Of a stretch of 64,000 bases of DNA, positions 18,490 through 25,982 are shown piece after piece (position 1 is the first letter of the stretch; every line of letters begins with the position of its first letter). The notes below the pieces were generated by a model. The model saw only the letters and a list, made by a program, of their open reading frames with translations. It was not told where the DNA came from and made no database searches. Source of the stretch: Stappia indica. GTDB taxonomy: Bacteria > Pseudomonadota > Alphaproteobacteria > Rhizobiales > Stappiaceae. The stretch is from positions 1 to 64,000 of the forward strand of contig NZ_JAIVMG010000003.1 in the NCBI RefSeq assembly GCF_020177335.1, read 5' to 3'. The position numbers and the translations under genes are program-made.

Positions 18490-19314
18490 ATGACCGCTTC
18501 CGCCTATCCGCTGGAGCTCGACGCCCTGGTGATGACGCGCAACCTGCCGGACGATCTCATCCAGGCCATTCCGGTGCTGATGGTCAACCGGCAGGGCGAC
18601 AGCGAAAACGCCTACATGCGCACGGAGAATTTCCTCGGCCATGTGGAGCCGGACCGATCCTACCGGCTGACCCTCGCCGGATTTGCGGAGGCGGAGGGCG
18701 AAGAGCCGGCGCCGCTGCCCGAGCCGGTGGAGCCGCCCCATTGCATCCTGCGCGGCACCTGGAACGAGGCTGTCGACCTGACCATCCGGGATGCCAATAT
18801 CCTTGGCGGCAACGGCCGCTACACTCTGCCGGCGGGCGAGGAGGAGCTGGTGGTGCCGGTCGCCCCGGCGACCGCTGAAAACCTGGCCTATTACGGCAGC
18901 CAGTTGCTGAAGCTGGGCGAGGTGACCCGCTTCGTCTCCCGGGACAATCTGCCGGTGACCATCACCTCGGTCGGTCGGGACTATCCGGAGGGCTACCTGC
19001 TGCGGCCGGAAAAGGGCGGCGGTGCCTATCTGGAGGTGCATGACCGGCCGCATTTCCACATGCCGCTGGAAGAGGACGCCGGCGGCTACCTGATCATCGG
19101 CAAGCGGGACGCGGACGGCGTGCAGCGGGTCTCAGCCTTCCAGGTGCCGTTCGGCTATGGCATCCACATGGCGCCCTGGGCGATCCACAGCGATGCCTAT
19201 CTCGTCGGCCGCTACATGGTGATCTATTCGGCAACGCCCGAATTCTCCACGGTGATCCTGCGCAAGGGCGATGGCAGCCTCGCCCCCGTTGCCTTTCGCG
19301 ACGAGAACGCCTGA
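18490..19314 (+). CDS. Uncharacterised protein with a cupin-like metal-binding C-terminus
   Basis: I do not recognise the family of this 274-residue soluble protein. Its C-terminal half has histidines placed as in a cupin: H184, H188 and H190 in VHDRPHFHMPLEED, then H226 and H233 in YGIHMAPWAIHSD. This gives the HxH...E...H pattern of a metal-binding beta barrel. The N-terminal half (about 1-125) has no motif I can name. The ATG at 18490 follows GAAGGAG. It lies 70 bases after the NhaC-type gene and 146 bases before the asparagine-synthetase homologue, probably one unit. An enzyme acting on the pathway intermediate, such as an isomerase, lyase or oxygenase, is conceivable but not shown. Confidence 0.55.
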   Translation: MTASAYPLELDALVMTRNLPDDLIQAIPVLMVNRQGDSENAYMRTENFLGHVEPDRSYRLTLAGFAEAEGEEPAPLPEPVEPPHCILRGTWNEAVDLTIRDANILGGNGRYTLPAGEEELVVPVAPATAENLAYYGSQLLKLGEVTRFVSRDNLPVTITSVGRDYPEGYLLRPEKGGGAYLEVHDRPHFHMPLEEDAGGYLIIGKRDADGVQRVSAFQVPFGYGIHMAPWAIHSDAYLVGRYMVIYSATPEFSTVILRKGDGSLAPVAFRDENA

Positions 19315-19460
19315 CCATTCCCATACCCTCGCCCATGGATGGGGCCGGCTGGCTGCGCGAATTTGCCCTTGCGTCAGCGGTGATATGCAACCAATGATAG
19401 GCGCATCTCGTTGTTGCTCGCGATAGCTCCGGAGCGTCGCAGGCGAAAGCTGGAGCCGTC

Positions 19461-21320
19461 ATGGGTGGTCTGGTGGGCTGGGTGGATTTTCGCGGCGGAT
19501 TGGCCGGGCAGGAAGCGCTTCTGCGCCGCATGACCGCGACGCTGGCCCACCGGGGGCCGGATGGCCAGGACGTCTGGTTGTCCGATCACGCCGGGCTCGG
19601 CCACTGCCGCCTTGCGGTGGATGAGGGGCATGGCGCCGCGCAGCCCATGTGCCTTGGTGCCGGCGATGGAGAGGCGCTGGTGGTCGGCGTTCAGACCGGC
19701 GCGCTCTACAATCATGAAGAGCTGCGGCGGGATCTGGAGCAGCGCGGCATTCGCTTTTCCGGACTGTCCGAAACGGAAGTTCTGCTGCGGGCCTATCGCC
19801 AGTGGGGCGCCGATTTCATCGACCGGCTGGACGGCATGTTCGCCTTCGCGATCTGGGACGCGGGCCGGCGGCAGCTTCTGCTCGGGCGTGACCGGTTCGG
19901 CATGAAGCCGCTCTACTATCATGCCTTGCCGGACGGTCTGCTGTTCGCCAGTGAGCCCAAGGGCATCATGGCGCATCCGCGCTTCGTTCGCCGGCTCGAT
20001 CTCGACCGGCTGCTGATGGTGTTGCAGCCGCGTCTGGCGCTTCCTGGTGAGACCCCGCTTGCCGGGCTGCAGGAGTTGCCCGCCGCTTATCTCCTGACCG
20101 TGACGGAAGGCGGAACCGCGACCCGGCGCTACTGGCGGCTGGTCAGCGCGCCCCATGGCGATGATTTCGCGGCAACGGCGGGCCGGGTGCGCGGCCTGCT
20201 GGAGGACAGCGTTGCCCGGCAGGCGGGAGCGGGCGCGGCGCTCGGCGCCATGCTCTCCGGCGGGATCGATTCCACCTCCGTTGCCGCGCTGGCCTCGGCC
20301 GCGCGCCGGCGGCAGCGGTCGGATGCTTCGCTTTCCACCTTTTGCCTGCGCTTTGGCGGCGATGCGGCGCATTTCCAGCCGACCGAGCTGCGCCCGGATG
20401 TGGATGCGCCCTTCGCGGCGGAGGCGGCCGCGTTCCTTGGCTGCCGCCATGAAAGCGTGACCGCCGCCGCCAGCGATCTGCTGGCGGTGATCCCGGCCAC
20501 CCGCCGGGCGCGCGACCTGCCGGGCTGGGGCCAGTTCGATGCCTCCATGTATCTGCTGTTTCGTCAGATGCGCCGCGACTGCAAGGTGGCGCTGACCGGC
20601 GAGGCAGCGGATGAGATCTTCGGCGGCTACCCGCATTTCTTCAAGCCGGAGGTGCTGAAGGCGCCGGGCTTTCCCTGGATGGGGGATGGGCCGAAGCTCT
20701 CCGCCTGTCTGTCGCCGGAGCTGACCGCGCGGCTCGACCCGGTTGCGGATGAAGCCGCCCGTCTCGATGCGGTGCTGGCCGATGTGCCGCGCCTTGCCGG
20801 CGAGGATCCGGCCGAGGCGCGCGTGCGCGAGGTGCTCTATTGCGGCATGGCCGGGCCCTTGTCGGTGATCCTCGACCGCAAGGACCGGATGAGCATGGCG
20901 CATGGGCTGGAGGTGCGCGCGCCGTTTTGCGATCACCAACTGGTGCAATATGTGTGGAACGTGCCCTGGGCGATGAAGGCGCGCGGCGGCGTCAAGGGAT
21001 TGCTCAAGGCCGCCGTTGGCGATCTGTTGCCGCAAAGCACGCTGACCCGGAAGAAGAGCGCCTACCCGCATGTGCAGGACCCGGAGTACGACCGGGCGCT
21101 GTTGCACGAGGCACACCGGCTCGCCAATGATCCGGGCTCGGTGATTGCCGGCCTGTTCGACACTGACCGGCTCAATGGGCTGATCGCCGCTGTCGGTCAT
21201 GACCCCGCTGGCGCCATGCGCGCGCGCGCCTTTCCCGGAGGATCGAGCGCGCCGCATCTGTTGATTCAGCTTGTGGAGCTGGGGCGCTGGGTCGAGGATT
21301 ACGGGGTTTCGCTGGGATAG
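19461..21320 (+). CDS. Asparagine-synthetase-family amide/lactam ligase with a degenerate glutaminase domain
   Basis: The 619-residue protein has the AsnB fold: an N-terminal class II amidotransferase domain (1 to about 200) and a C-terminal ATP-pyrophosphatase domain with the loop LSGGIDSTS (SGGIDS at 266-271). GEAADEIFGGY and KKSAYPHVQDPEY follow, so acyl-adenylate formation looks intact. The glutaminase site is not: nucleophile Cys is replaced by Gly2 (MGGL in place of MCGI). The E. coli AsnB equivalents Asn74, Glu76 and Asp98 read Thr79, Ala81 and Glu104. Arg50 is kept. Loss of the nucleophile is known in beta-lactam synthetase and carbapenam synthetase, which use an internal amine instead of ammonia. 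An amide or lactam former is therefore inferred. The start is fixed by GGAG and the family N-terminus. Confidence 0.85.
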   Translation: MGGLVGWVDFRGGLAGQEALLRRMTATLAHRGPDGQDVWLSDHAGLGHCRLAVDEGHGAAQPMCLGAGDGEALVVGVQTGALYNHEELRRDLEQRGIRFSGLSETEVLLRAYRQWGADFIDRLDGMFAFAIWDAGRRQLLLGRDRFGMKPLYYHALPDGLLFASEPKGIMAHPRFVRRLDLDRLLMVLQPRLALPGETPLAGLQELPAAYLLTVTEGGTATRRYWRLVSAPHGDDFAATAGRVRGLLEDSVARQAGAGAALGAMLSGGIDSTSVAALASAARRRQRSDASLSTFCLRFGGDAAHFQPTELRPDVDAPFAAEAAAFLGCRHESVTAAASDLLAVIPATRRARDLPGWGQFDASMYLLFRQMRRDCKVALTGEAADEIFGGYPHFFKPEVLKAPGFPWMGDGPKLSACLSPELTARLDPVADEAARLDAVLADVPRLAGEDPAEARVREVLYCGMAGPLSVILDRKDRMSMAHGLEVRAPFCDHQLVQYVWNVPWAMKARGGVKGLLKAAVGDLLPQSTLTRKKSAYPHVQDPEYDRALLHEAHRLANDPGSVIAGLFDTDRLNGLIAAVGHDPAGAMRARAFPGGSSAPHLLIQLVELGRWVEDYGVSLG

Positions 21321-21347
21321 GCGATCCGGGGCGCGGAAGGGGGAAAC

Positions 21348-21896
21348 ATGGAGCAGGACCTGTCGGAATTGGAGAGGATGACGCCCGAGGTGATCGCCCA
21401 ATCAACGCCAGCGGGCGAGCTACGGATCCGCCTGGCCGTTTCCGGCGATGCGCCGGCCATTGCCGATCTGGTGCGCCGGGCCTTCGCGCAGCAGGCCGTT
21501 GCGGTGATGCCGCCGCCCTCGGCGCTGGGCGAGACCGGCGGGCGCATCGCCGCGCATCTGGCCCGGGATGGCGGGTTGGTCGTCACGGTTGGATGCGAGA
21601 TCGTCGCCGCCTGCCTCTGGTCCGTGACGGGAGGCGACATGTATCTCTCCCGCGTGGCGGTCGACCCGCAGTGGCGCCGGCGTGGCATCGCCCGGGCGAT
21701 GCTGGCCGAGGTGCGCGAACGGGCCCGTGCCGCTGGTCTGGCGCGCATGACCCTGAAGACCCGCATTCTGCTTGAGGGCAACCGGCGGCTCTTCGCAAGC
21801 TGCGGGTTTCGCGAGATCGCCCTTCACACTCATGAAGGCTACGAGCAGCCAACCTCGGTGGAAATGGCGCTGCTCCTGGACGACGGAGTGGCGTGA
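21348..21896 (+). CDS. GNAT-family N-acetyltransferase
   Basis: The 182-residue protein has the acetyl-CoA-binding A motif in SRVAVDPQWRRRGIARAM and motif B in LKTRILLEGNRRLFASCGF. It begins 27 bases after the asparagine-synthetase homologue and is almost certainly cotranscribed. Possible roles are modification or self-protection of an amino-group-bearing product. The substrate is not predictable from sequence. The first 25 residues are a family-unrelated extension. Confidence 0.82.
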   Translation: MEQDLSELERMTPEVIAQSTPAGELRIRLAVSGDAPAIADLVRRAFAQQAVAVMPPPSALGETGGRIAAHLARDGGLVVTVGCEIVAACLWSVTGGDMYLSRVAVDPQWRRRGIARAMLAEVRERARAAGLARMTLKTRILLEGNRRLFASCGFREIALHTHEGYEQPTSVEMALLLDDGVA

Positions 21897-21909
21897 CGCG
21901 CGTCTCAGG

Positions 21910-22239
21910 TCAGCGGTCCTTCGGGCGCGCGGCAATGATTTCGGCGATCCGCTCCGTGTCGCCGGCCTGAAGGTGTCGGCCGCGATCGAGGATCTCGATG
22001 GTGTATTCCTCGTAGGTCAGCCCCAGCCGCTCCGCCCGCTTGATACGAAACAGGGCGACGTCGCGCGACACGCTCGCCAGCGCCGCCTTGCGGGCCTTCT
22101 TCCAGGTGAAATAGCTGCCGACCGGACCGGTGCCCCATTCGGGCCGATGCTCATCGTCGAGCGGCGGCCCGCCGTTGTGGCCGATCGGCGCCGGAGCGAT
22201 GGGGGGAAGGTCCATTGAAAGGGATGCGCCGCGAAACAT
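21910..22239 (-). CDS. Conserved alphaproteobacterial hypothetical protein (GHNGGPPLDD motif)
   Basis: The 109-residue protein carries PIGHNGGPPLDDEHRPEWG near residues 18-37. This proline/glycine motif is common in small Hyphomicrobiales proteins of unknown function. A basic helical region and a segment GLTYEEYTIEILDRGRHL follow. The ATG at 22239 is preceded by GGAGAG; an internal Met at 22215 lacks such a site. It is convergent with the GNAT gene, so it is not part of the surrounding units. No function is known. Confidence 0.7.
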   Translation of the reverse strand: MFRGASLSMDLPPIAPAPIGHNGGPPLDDEHRPEWGTGPVGSYFTWKKARKAALASVSRDVALFRIKRAERLGLTYEEYTIEILDRGRHLQAGDTERIAEIIAARPKDR

Positions 22240-22791
22240 TCCAGGGCTCTCCGCTGCCAGGGCTCTTTTCTGCCAGGGCTCTTTTCCGACTGTCGCCTAC
22301 CGCCTGCGGCGACCGAATGATCCACTCGGCATAACCGGCTTGCGCGCGCTCGGCAATGCCGCCGGATCAGGCGGAAAATTCGACTGCCTATAGATTGGGC
22401 AGATTTTGCGCTTATCCTCGCTTGTCCGCGATGTCTGGCGCCGTACCGGACGGCAAGCCCTGTCAAAACTTCACAGGGTGCGAGAGCGTGGAGCGGGAGC
22501 GGCGAGCCGTTTGCCGTCGGTGGTTCGAGAAAGGTGCCGCAGATGGTGCGAAAGGCGTCGGAGTTGCACAAATTTTCGTCCCGATTGCGCAAATAATTCG
22601 CAAAATTGGCTGGGATATTGGCCGGATTGCAACAAAGTGAGCCGGTCGGGTCGGGCCCGGGCGGCGGCGGGGCTCCGTAAAACTGACGTAGCGGTAGCTT
22701 TCGGTTGACAGTATCGTCCTTGCATTGCAGCTTGTTTGATGTTGCAATCTATGGGGGTGTTGCGTCGAGCCCGTCGCATCGGAGGCCGGAC
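22240..22791 (+). promoter_or_regulatory. Intergenic control region upstream of the dioxygenase operon
   Basis: No gene is supported in these 552 bases. Near the downstream end TTGACA (22705-22710) is an exact -35 hexamer, but no convincing -10 lies 16-19 bases later. An inverted repeat ATTGCA (22724-22729) and TGCAAT (22743-22748) with a 13-base spacer follows it and could be an operator. The region is less GC-rich than the flanking genes. Confidence 0.4.
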
Positions 22792-23682
22792 ATGCTTGAA
22801 CTCATTCCGCTGGCAGATCGCATCGGCATTGAAGTCCGGGGAGTGGATGTGACGGGGCCCATCAGCTCCGGGGATTTCGAGCGGATCTACCAGGCCTGGA
22901 TCGACAATACGATCCTGCTGTTTCGCGATCAGCACATGACCACGGCCGAGCAGATCGCCTTTACCCGACGGTTCGGCGAGGTGATCAGCTACACGCGCAG
23001 GGAGTTCGCTGAAGGCAGCGAGCCGGAAATCCTGATCCTGTCGAACATCAGCAAGGATGGCAAGCCGATCGGCTCGCCGGTCAGCGGCCGGGTCTGGCAC
23101 ACCGACGGGCATTACCTTCCCGAGCCGCCGGCCGGCTCGCTCCTCTATGCCCTGGAAACGCCGGCTGAGGGCGGGGATACGCTCTTCGCCAACATGTTCG
23201 CCGCCTATGACGCGCTGCCCGAACCGGTGCGGGCGCGGATCGAGGATCTGCAGGTGGTCATCAGCCGGGTGCAGTCGCGCCCCTACAACTATCCGGACCG
23301 CCCGCCGGTCACAGACGAGGAGCGGGCCGAATGGCCGGACGTTCCGCAACCGATGGTGCGGTTCCATGAGGAGGCCGGGCGCAAGGCGATCTACGCCGGC
23401 GGCAACGTGCCCTGGCGCATCGTCGGCATGGATGAGGGGGAAAGCGCGCCGCTGGTGACCTTCGTGCAGGAGTTCTCGGTGCAGCCCCGCTTCACCTACC
23501 GGCATAAGTGGCGGCCCGGCGACATCATCCTGTGGGACAACCGCAGCGCCCTTCATCGGGCCACCCCTTATGACCTCGCTGGCAGCCGCAGGCTGATGCA
23601 TCGCACCACGCTGGCGCCACGCCGGGCGGCGCCCGAGGCGCGAACCGGAGGACGGGAGTACGGCGCGGCCATGGCCGGATGA
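22792..23682 (+). CDS. TauD/TfdA-family Fe(II)/2-oxoglutarate-dependent dioxygenase
   Basis: The 296-residue protein has the iron ligands H103 and D105 in WHTDGHYLPEP and H255 in NRSALHRATPYD. The 2-oxoglutarate-binding arginine lies in SRRLMHRTTLAP (about R271). These fit TauD positions closely, so the active site looks complete. Such enzymes hydroxylate, desaturate or cyclise; clavaminate synthase and tabtoxin-cluster enzymes belong to the same superfamily. The ATG at 22792 follows GGAGG. It starts a run of six same-strand genes through the LysA-like decarboxylase. The native substrate is unknown; taurine is not indicated because no sulfonate transport genes are nearby. Confidence 0.88.
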   Translation: MLELIPLADRIGIEVRGVDVTGPISSGDFERIYQAWIDNTILLFRDQHMTTAEQIAFTRRFGEVISYTRREFAEGSEPEILILSNISKDGKPIGSPVSGRVWHTDGHYLPEPPAGSLLYALETPAEGGDTLFANMFAAYDALPEPVRARIEDLQVVISRVQSRPYNYPDRPPVTDEERAEWPDVPQPMVRFHEEAGRKAIYAGGNVPWRIVGMDEGESAPLVTFVQEFSVQPRFTYRHKWRPGDIILWDNRSALHRATPYDLAGSRRLMHRTTLAPRRAAPEARTGGREYGAAMAG

Positions 23683-23770
23683 CGGAACGCCCGGGGGGAG
23701 AGCGCCCGGCGAGGCGCAGGGTGCGGTCTGGCGGCGTGCCGGGCGGGCTCAGGTGGGGAAGGGGGACAGC

Positions 23771-25420
23771 GTGATCACGGAATGTGACTATGCGATTGTC
23801 GGTGCTGGGGCGGCCGGCTGCATCCTTGCTGCCCGGCTCAGCGAAATCGCCGGCGCGCGGGTCCTGCTGCTGGAGGCCGGCGCCCGTCGCCGTTCGCCGC
23901 TTCTGTCGATCCCGGCCGGGGAGACCTGGTTGCTCGGCAACCCGCGCTATGACTGGCGCTTCGAGACCGAGCCGGACCCGAGCCTTTACGGCCGGCGCCT
24001 GAAGATCCCGCGCGGTCGCCTGCTCGGCGGGTCGAACGCCATCAACGGCATGATCTTCGTGCGCGGTCAGCGCGCCGATTTCGATGACTGGGCGGAAGGC
24101 GGCGCGCAGGGCTGGGGCTGGGACGATGTGTTGCCGTTCTTTCGCAAGCTGGAGGACTGGCAGGGCGGAGAAAGCGAGACGCGCGGGCGTGGCGGCCCGA
24201 TCCGGGTCGAGCTGCCGCGTCAGCGCGAGCCCTTGTGCGATGTGTTTCTGGAGGCGGCCCGCCAGACCGGATTTGCCGTCAATCCGGACTACAACAGCGG
24301 GGATCTGGAAGGTTTCGGCTATTACCAATGCACCCAGCGCTGGGGGCGCCGGGCTTCGGTGGTGGAGGGATATCTTGCCGGCGCCCGCGTCCGTGCCAAT
24401 CTCGCGGTGGAGACCGAGGCGACGGTGACGGGCCTGTGTTTCGAGGACCGCCGCTGCACCGGTCTGCGGTATCGGCGCGGCGGCGAGCGCCACACCGTCA
24501 CCGTGATGCGCGAGGTGATCCTGGCCGCCGGAACCATCGGCTCGCCGCAGATCCTGGAGCTCTCCGGTATTGGCGAGCCAGGGCGCTTGATGCGTGCCGG
24601 CATCCATGTGCATCACGCCCTGTCGGCGGTTGGCGAGAATTTGCGCGATCATCTCGCCGCGCGCCTGCGCTGGCGGGTCGGCCAGCGCGTCACCTTCAAC
24701 GAGCGCACCCGTGGGTTGGCCCTCGCCGGCCAGATCGCGCGGTATCTGACCACCCGGCGCGGGGTACTCAGCCTGCCCATCGCGCTTGGCTTCGGCTTTG
24801 TCCGCAGCACGCCGGGCGAGCCGGTGCCGGACCTGCAGTTTCATTTCGCTCCGGCCAGTTACGGTCCCGGCTCGACCCGGCGTCTCGACCGCCACCCGGG
24901 CATGACCCTCGGGGTCTACCCGATGCGGCCGCTATCACGCGGCAGCGTGCATATCGCCTCTGCCGATCCGCTTGGGCCGCCGGTGATCGAGCCGCGTTTT
25001 CTGTCCGAGGATGAGGATCGACGCCGGCTGATCGCCGGCATCCGCATCGCCCGTCGCATCGTCGCGGCGCCGGCATTCGATGGCTATCGCGGGGAAGAAA
25101 CCGCGCCGGGGGCGCATCTTTGGGACGAACGGTCGCTGACCGACCATCTCAGGGCCAGCGCCGATACCTCCTATCACCCGGTCGGAACCTGCCGCATGGG
25201 GTCAGGCGCCGGCGCGGTGGTCGACCCTTGCCTGCGGCTGCGCGGCCTGTCGGGCCTGCGGGTGGTGGATGCCTCGGTGATGCCGAGCATGGTCTCGGGC
25301 AACACCCAGGCGGCGACCATGATGATTGCGGAAAAGGGGGCGGCAATGATCCGCGAGGAGGCCGGAGTGCGTTCGGCGGGTGCAGTTCGTGCGAGCGAGC
25401 TTGCAGGCGGGAGGGCTTAG
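23771..25420 (+). CDS. GMC-family FAD-dependent alcohol oxidoreductase
   Basis: The GTG at 23771 (behind AAGGGGGA) gives 549 residues starting directly in the FAD-binding strand, with GAGAAG at 11-16. GMC signatures include GRLLGGSNAINGMIFVRGQ, the second signature AAGTIGSPQILELSG, and the catalytic H469 in SYHPVGTCRMG with N511 in SGNTQAATMMIAEKG. The choline-dehydrogenase-like branch oxidises primary alcohols to aldehydes or acids, using a membrane electron acceptor or oxygen. A longer GTG start at 23753 is possible. Position after the dioxygenase suggests it oxidises a hydroxylated intermediate. Confidence 0.87.
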   Translation: MITECDYAIVGAGAAGCILAARLSEIAGARVLLLEAGARRRSPLLSIPAGETWLLGNPRYDWRFETEPDPSLYGRRLKIPRGRLLGGSNAINGMIFVRGQRADFDDWAEGGAQGWGWDDVLPFFRKLEDWQGGESETRGRGGPIRVELPRQREPLCDVFLEAARQTGFAVNPDYNSGDLEGFGYYQCTQRWGRRASVVEGYLAGARVRANLAVETEATVTGLCFEDRRCTGLRYRRGGERHTVTVMREVILAAGTIGSPQILELSGIGEPGRLMRAGIHVHHALSAVGENLRDHLAARLRWRVGQRVTFNERTRGLALAGQIARYLTTRRGVLSLPIALGFGFVRSTPGEPVPDLQFHFAPASYGPGSTRRLDRHPGMTLGVYPMRPLSRGSVHIASADPLGPPVIEPRFLSEDEDRRRLIAGIRIARRIVAAPAFDGYRGEETAPGAHLWDERSLTDHLRASADTSYHPVGTCRMGSGAGAVVDPCLRLRGLSGLRVVDASVMPSMVSGNTQAATMMIAEKGAAMIREEAGVRSAGAVRASELAGGRA

Positions 25421-25423
25421 CCG

Positions 25424-25927
25424 ATGAACCGGATCGTGCTGCAGTACCGGATCGTCAGGGCCGGGCCGACCCTGCCGGGCATTGCCGCGCTGCTTGCCGC
25501 CTCGGAAGTGCACGCCCATGCGCTCTATCCGCCGGAAAGCGTTCACATGCTCGATGTGACCGAGCTGACCCGGCCGCATGTGCGCTTTCTCGCGGTGGTT
25601 TGTGGCGAGGGGATTGCCAAGGGCTGCGGGGCATTGGTGCTCGACCCGGTATCCCACACCGGCGAGCTGAAACGCATGTTCGTCGCGCCTTCGGCCCGGG
25701 GGCTGGGGCTCGGCGCGATGCTGCTCGGCGGCCTGGAGGCGGAGGCCCGGGCGGAAGACCTGCGGGCGATCCGGCTGGAAACCGGCATCGACCAACCCGA
25801 GGCGCTCGGCCTTTACGGTCGCTTCGGCTATCGCCGGCGTGACCCGTTCGGCGACTACCGCCCCGATCCGCTGAGCGTGTTCCTGGAGAAACGGCTGCTG
25901 CCGGATGCGGAGGGGAACGGCGGCTGA
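25424..25927 (+). CDS. GNAT-family N-acetyltransferase
   Basis: The 167-residue protein begins 3 bases after the GMC gene. The acetyl-CoA motif is KRMFVAPSARGLGLGAMLL. The C-terminal LETGIDQPEALGLYGRFGY and RRDPFGDYRPDPLSVF match a common subfamily of small GNATs. It is the second GNAT of the region and is not closely similar to the one at 21348, so the two probably have different substrates. Acetylation of an amino-group intermediate or of the final product as protection are both possible. Confidence 0.82.
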   Translation: MNRIVLQYRIVRAGPTLPGIAALLAASEVHAHALYPPESVHMLDVTELTRPHVRFLAVVCGEGIAKGCGALVLDPVSHTGELKRMFVAPSARGLGLGAMLLGGLEAEARAEDLRAIRLETGIDQPEALGLYGRFGYRRRDPFGDYRPDPLSVFLEKRLLPDAEGNGG

Positions 25928-25982
25928 TCCCGCACGCGGAAACGCAAAATCGGGCGGGGACATCCGGCAAGGAGAGAGGCAG

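Noticed and set aside
19461-21320. Calling this gene a normal asparagine synthetase (asnB)
   Set aside because: The nucleophilic Cys and three other glutaminase positions are replaced, so glutamine-dependent asparagine formation is unlikely.
19461-21896. N-acetylglutaminylglutamine amide (NAGGN) osmolyte system, because of an AsnB homologue followed by a GNAT
   Set aside because: NAGGN AsnB proteins keep the catalytic Cys, and the partner synthetase is a long GNAT-ATP-grasp fusion. Here the GNAT is 182 residues with no ATP-grasp part.
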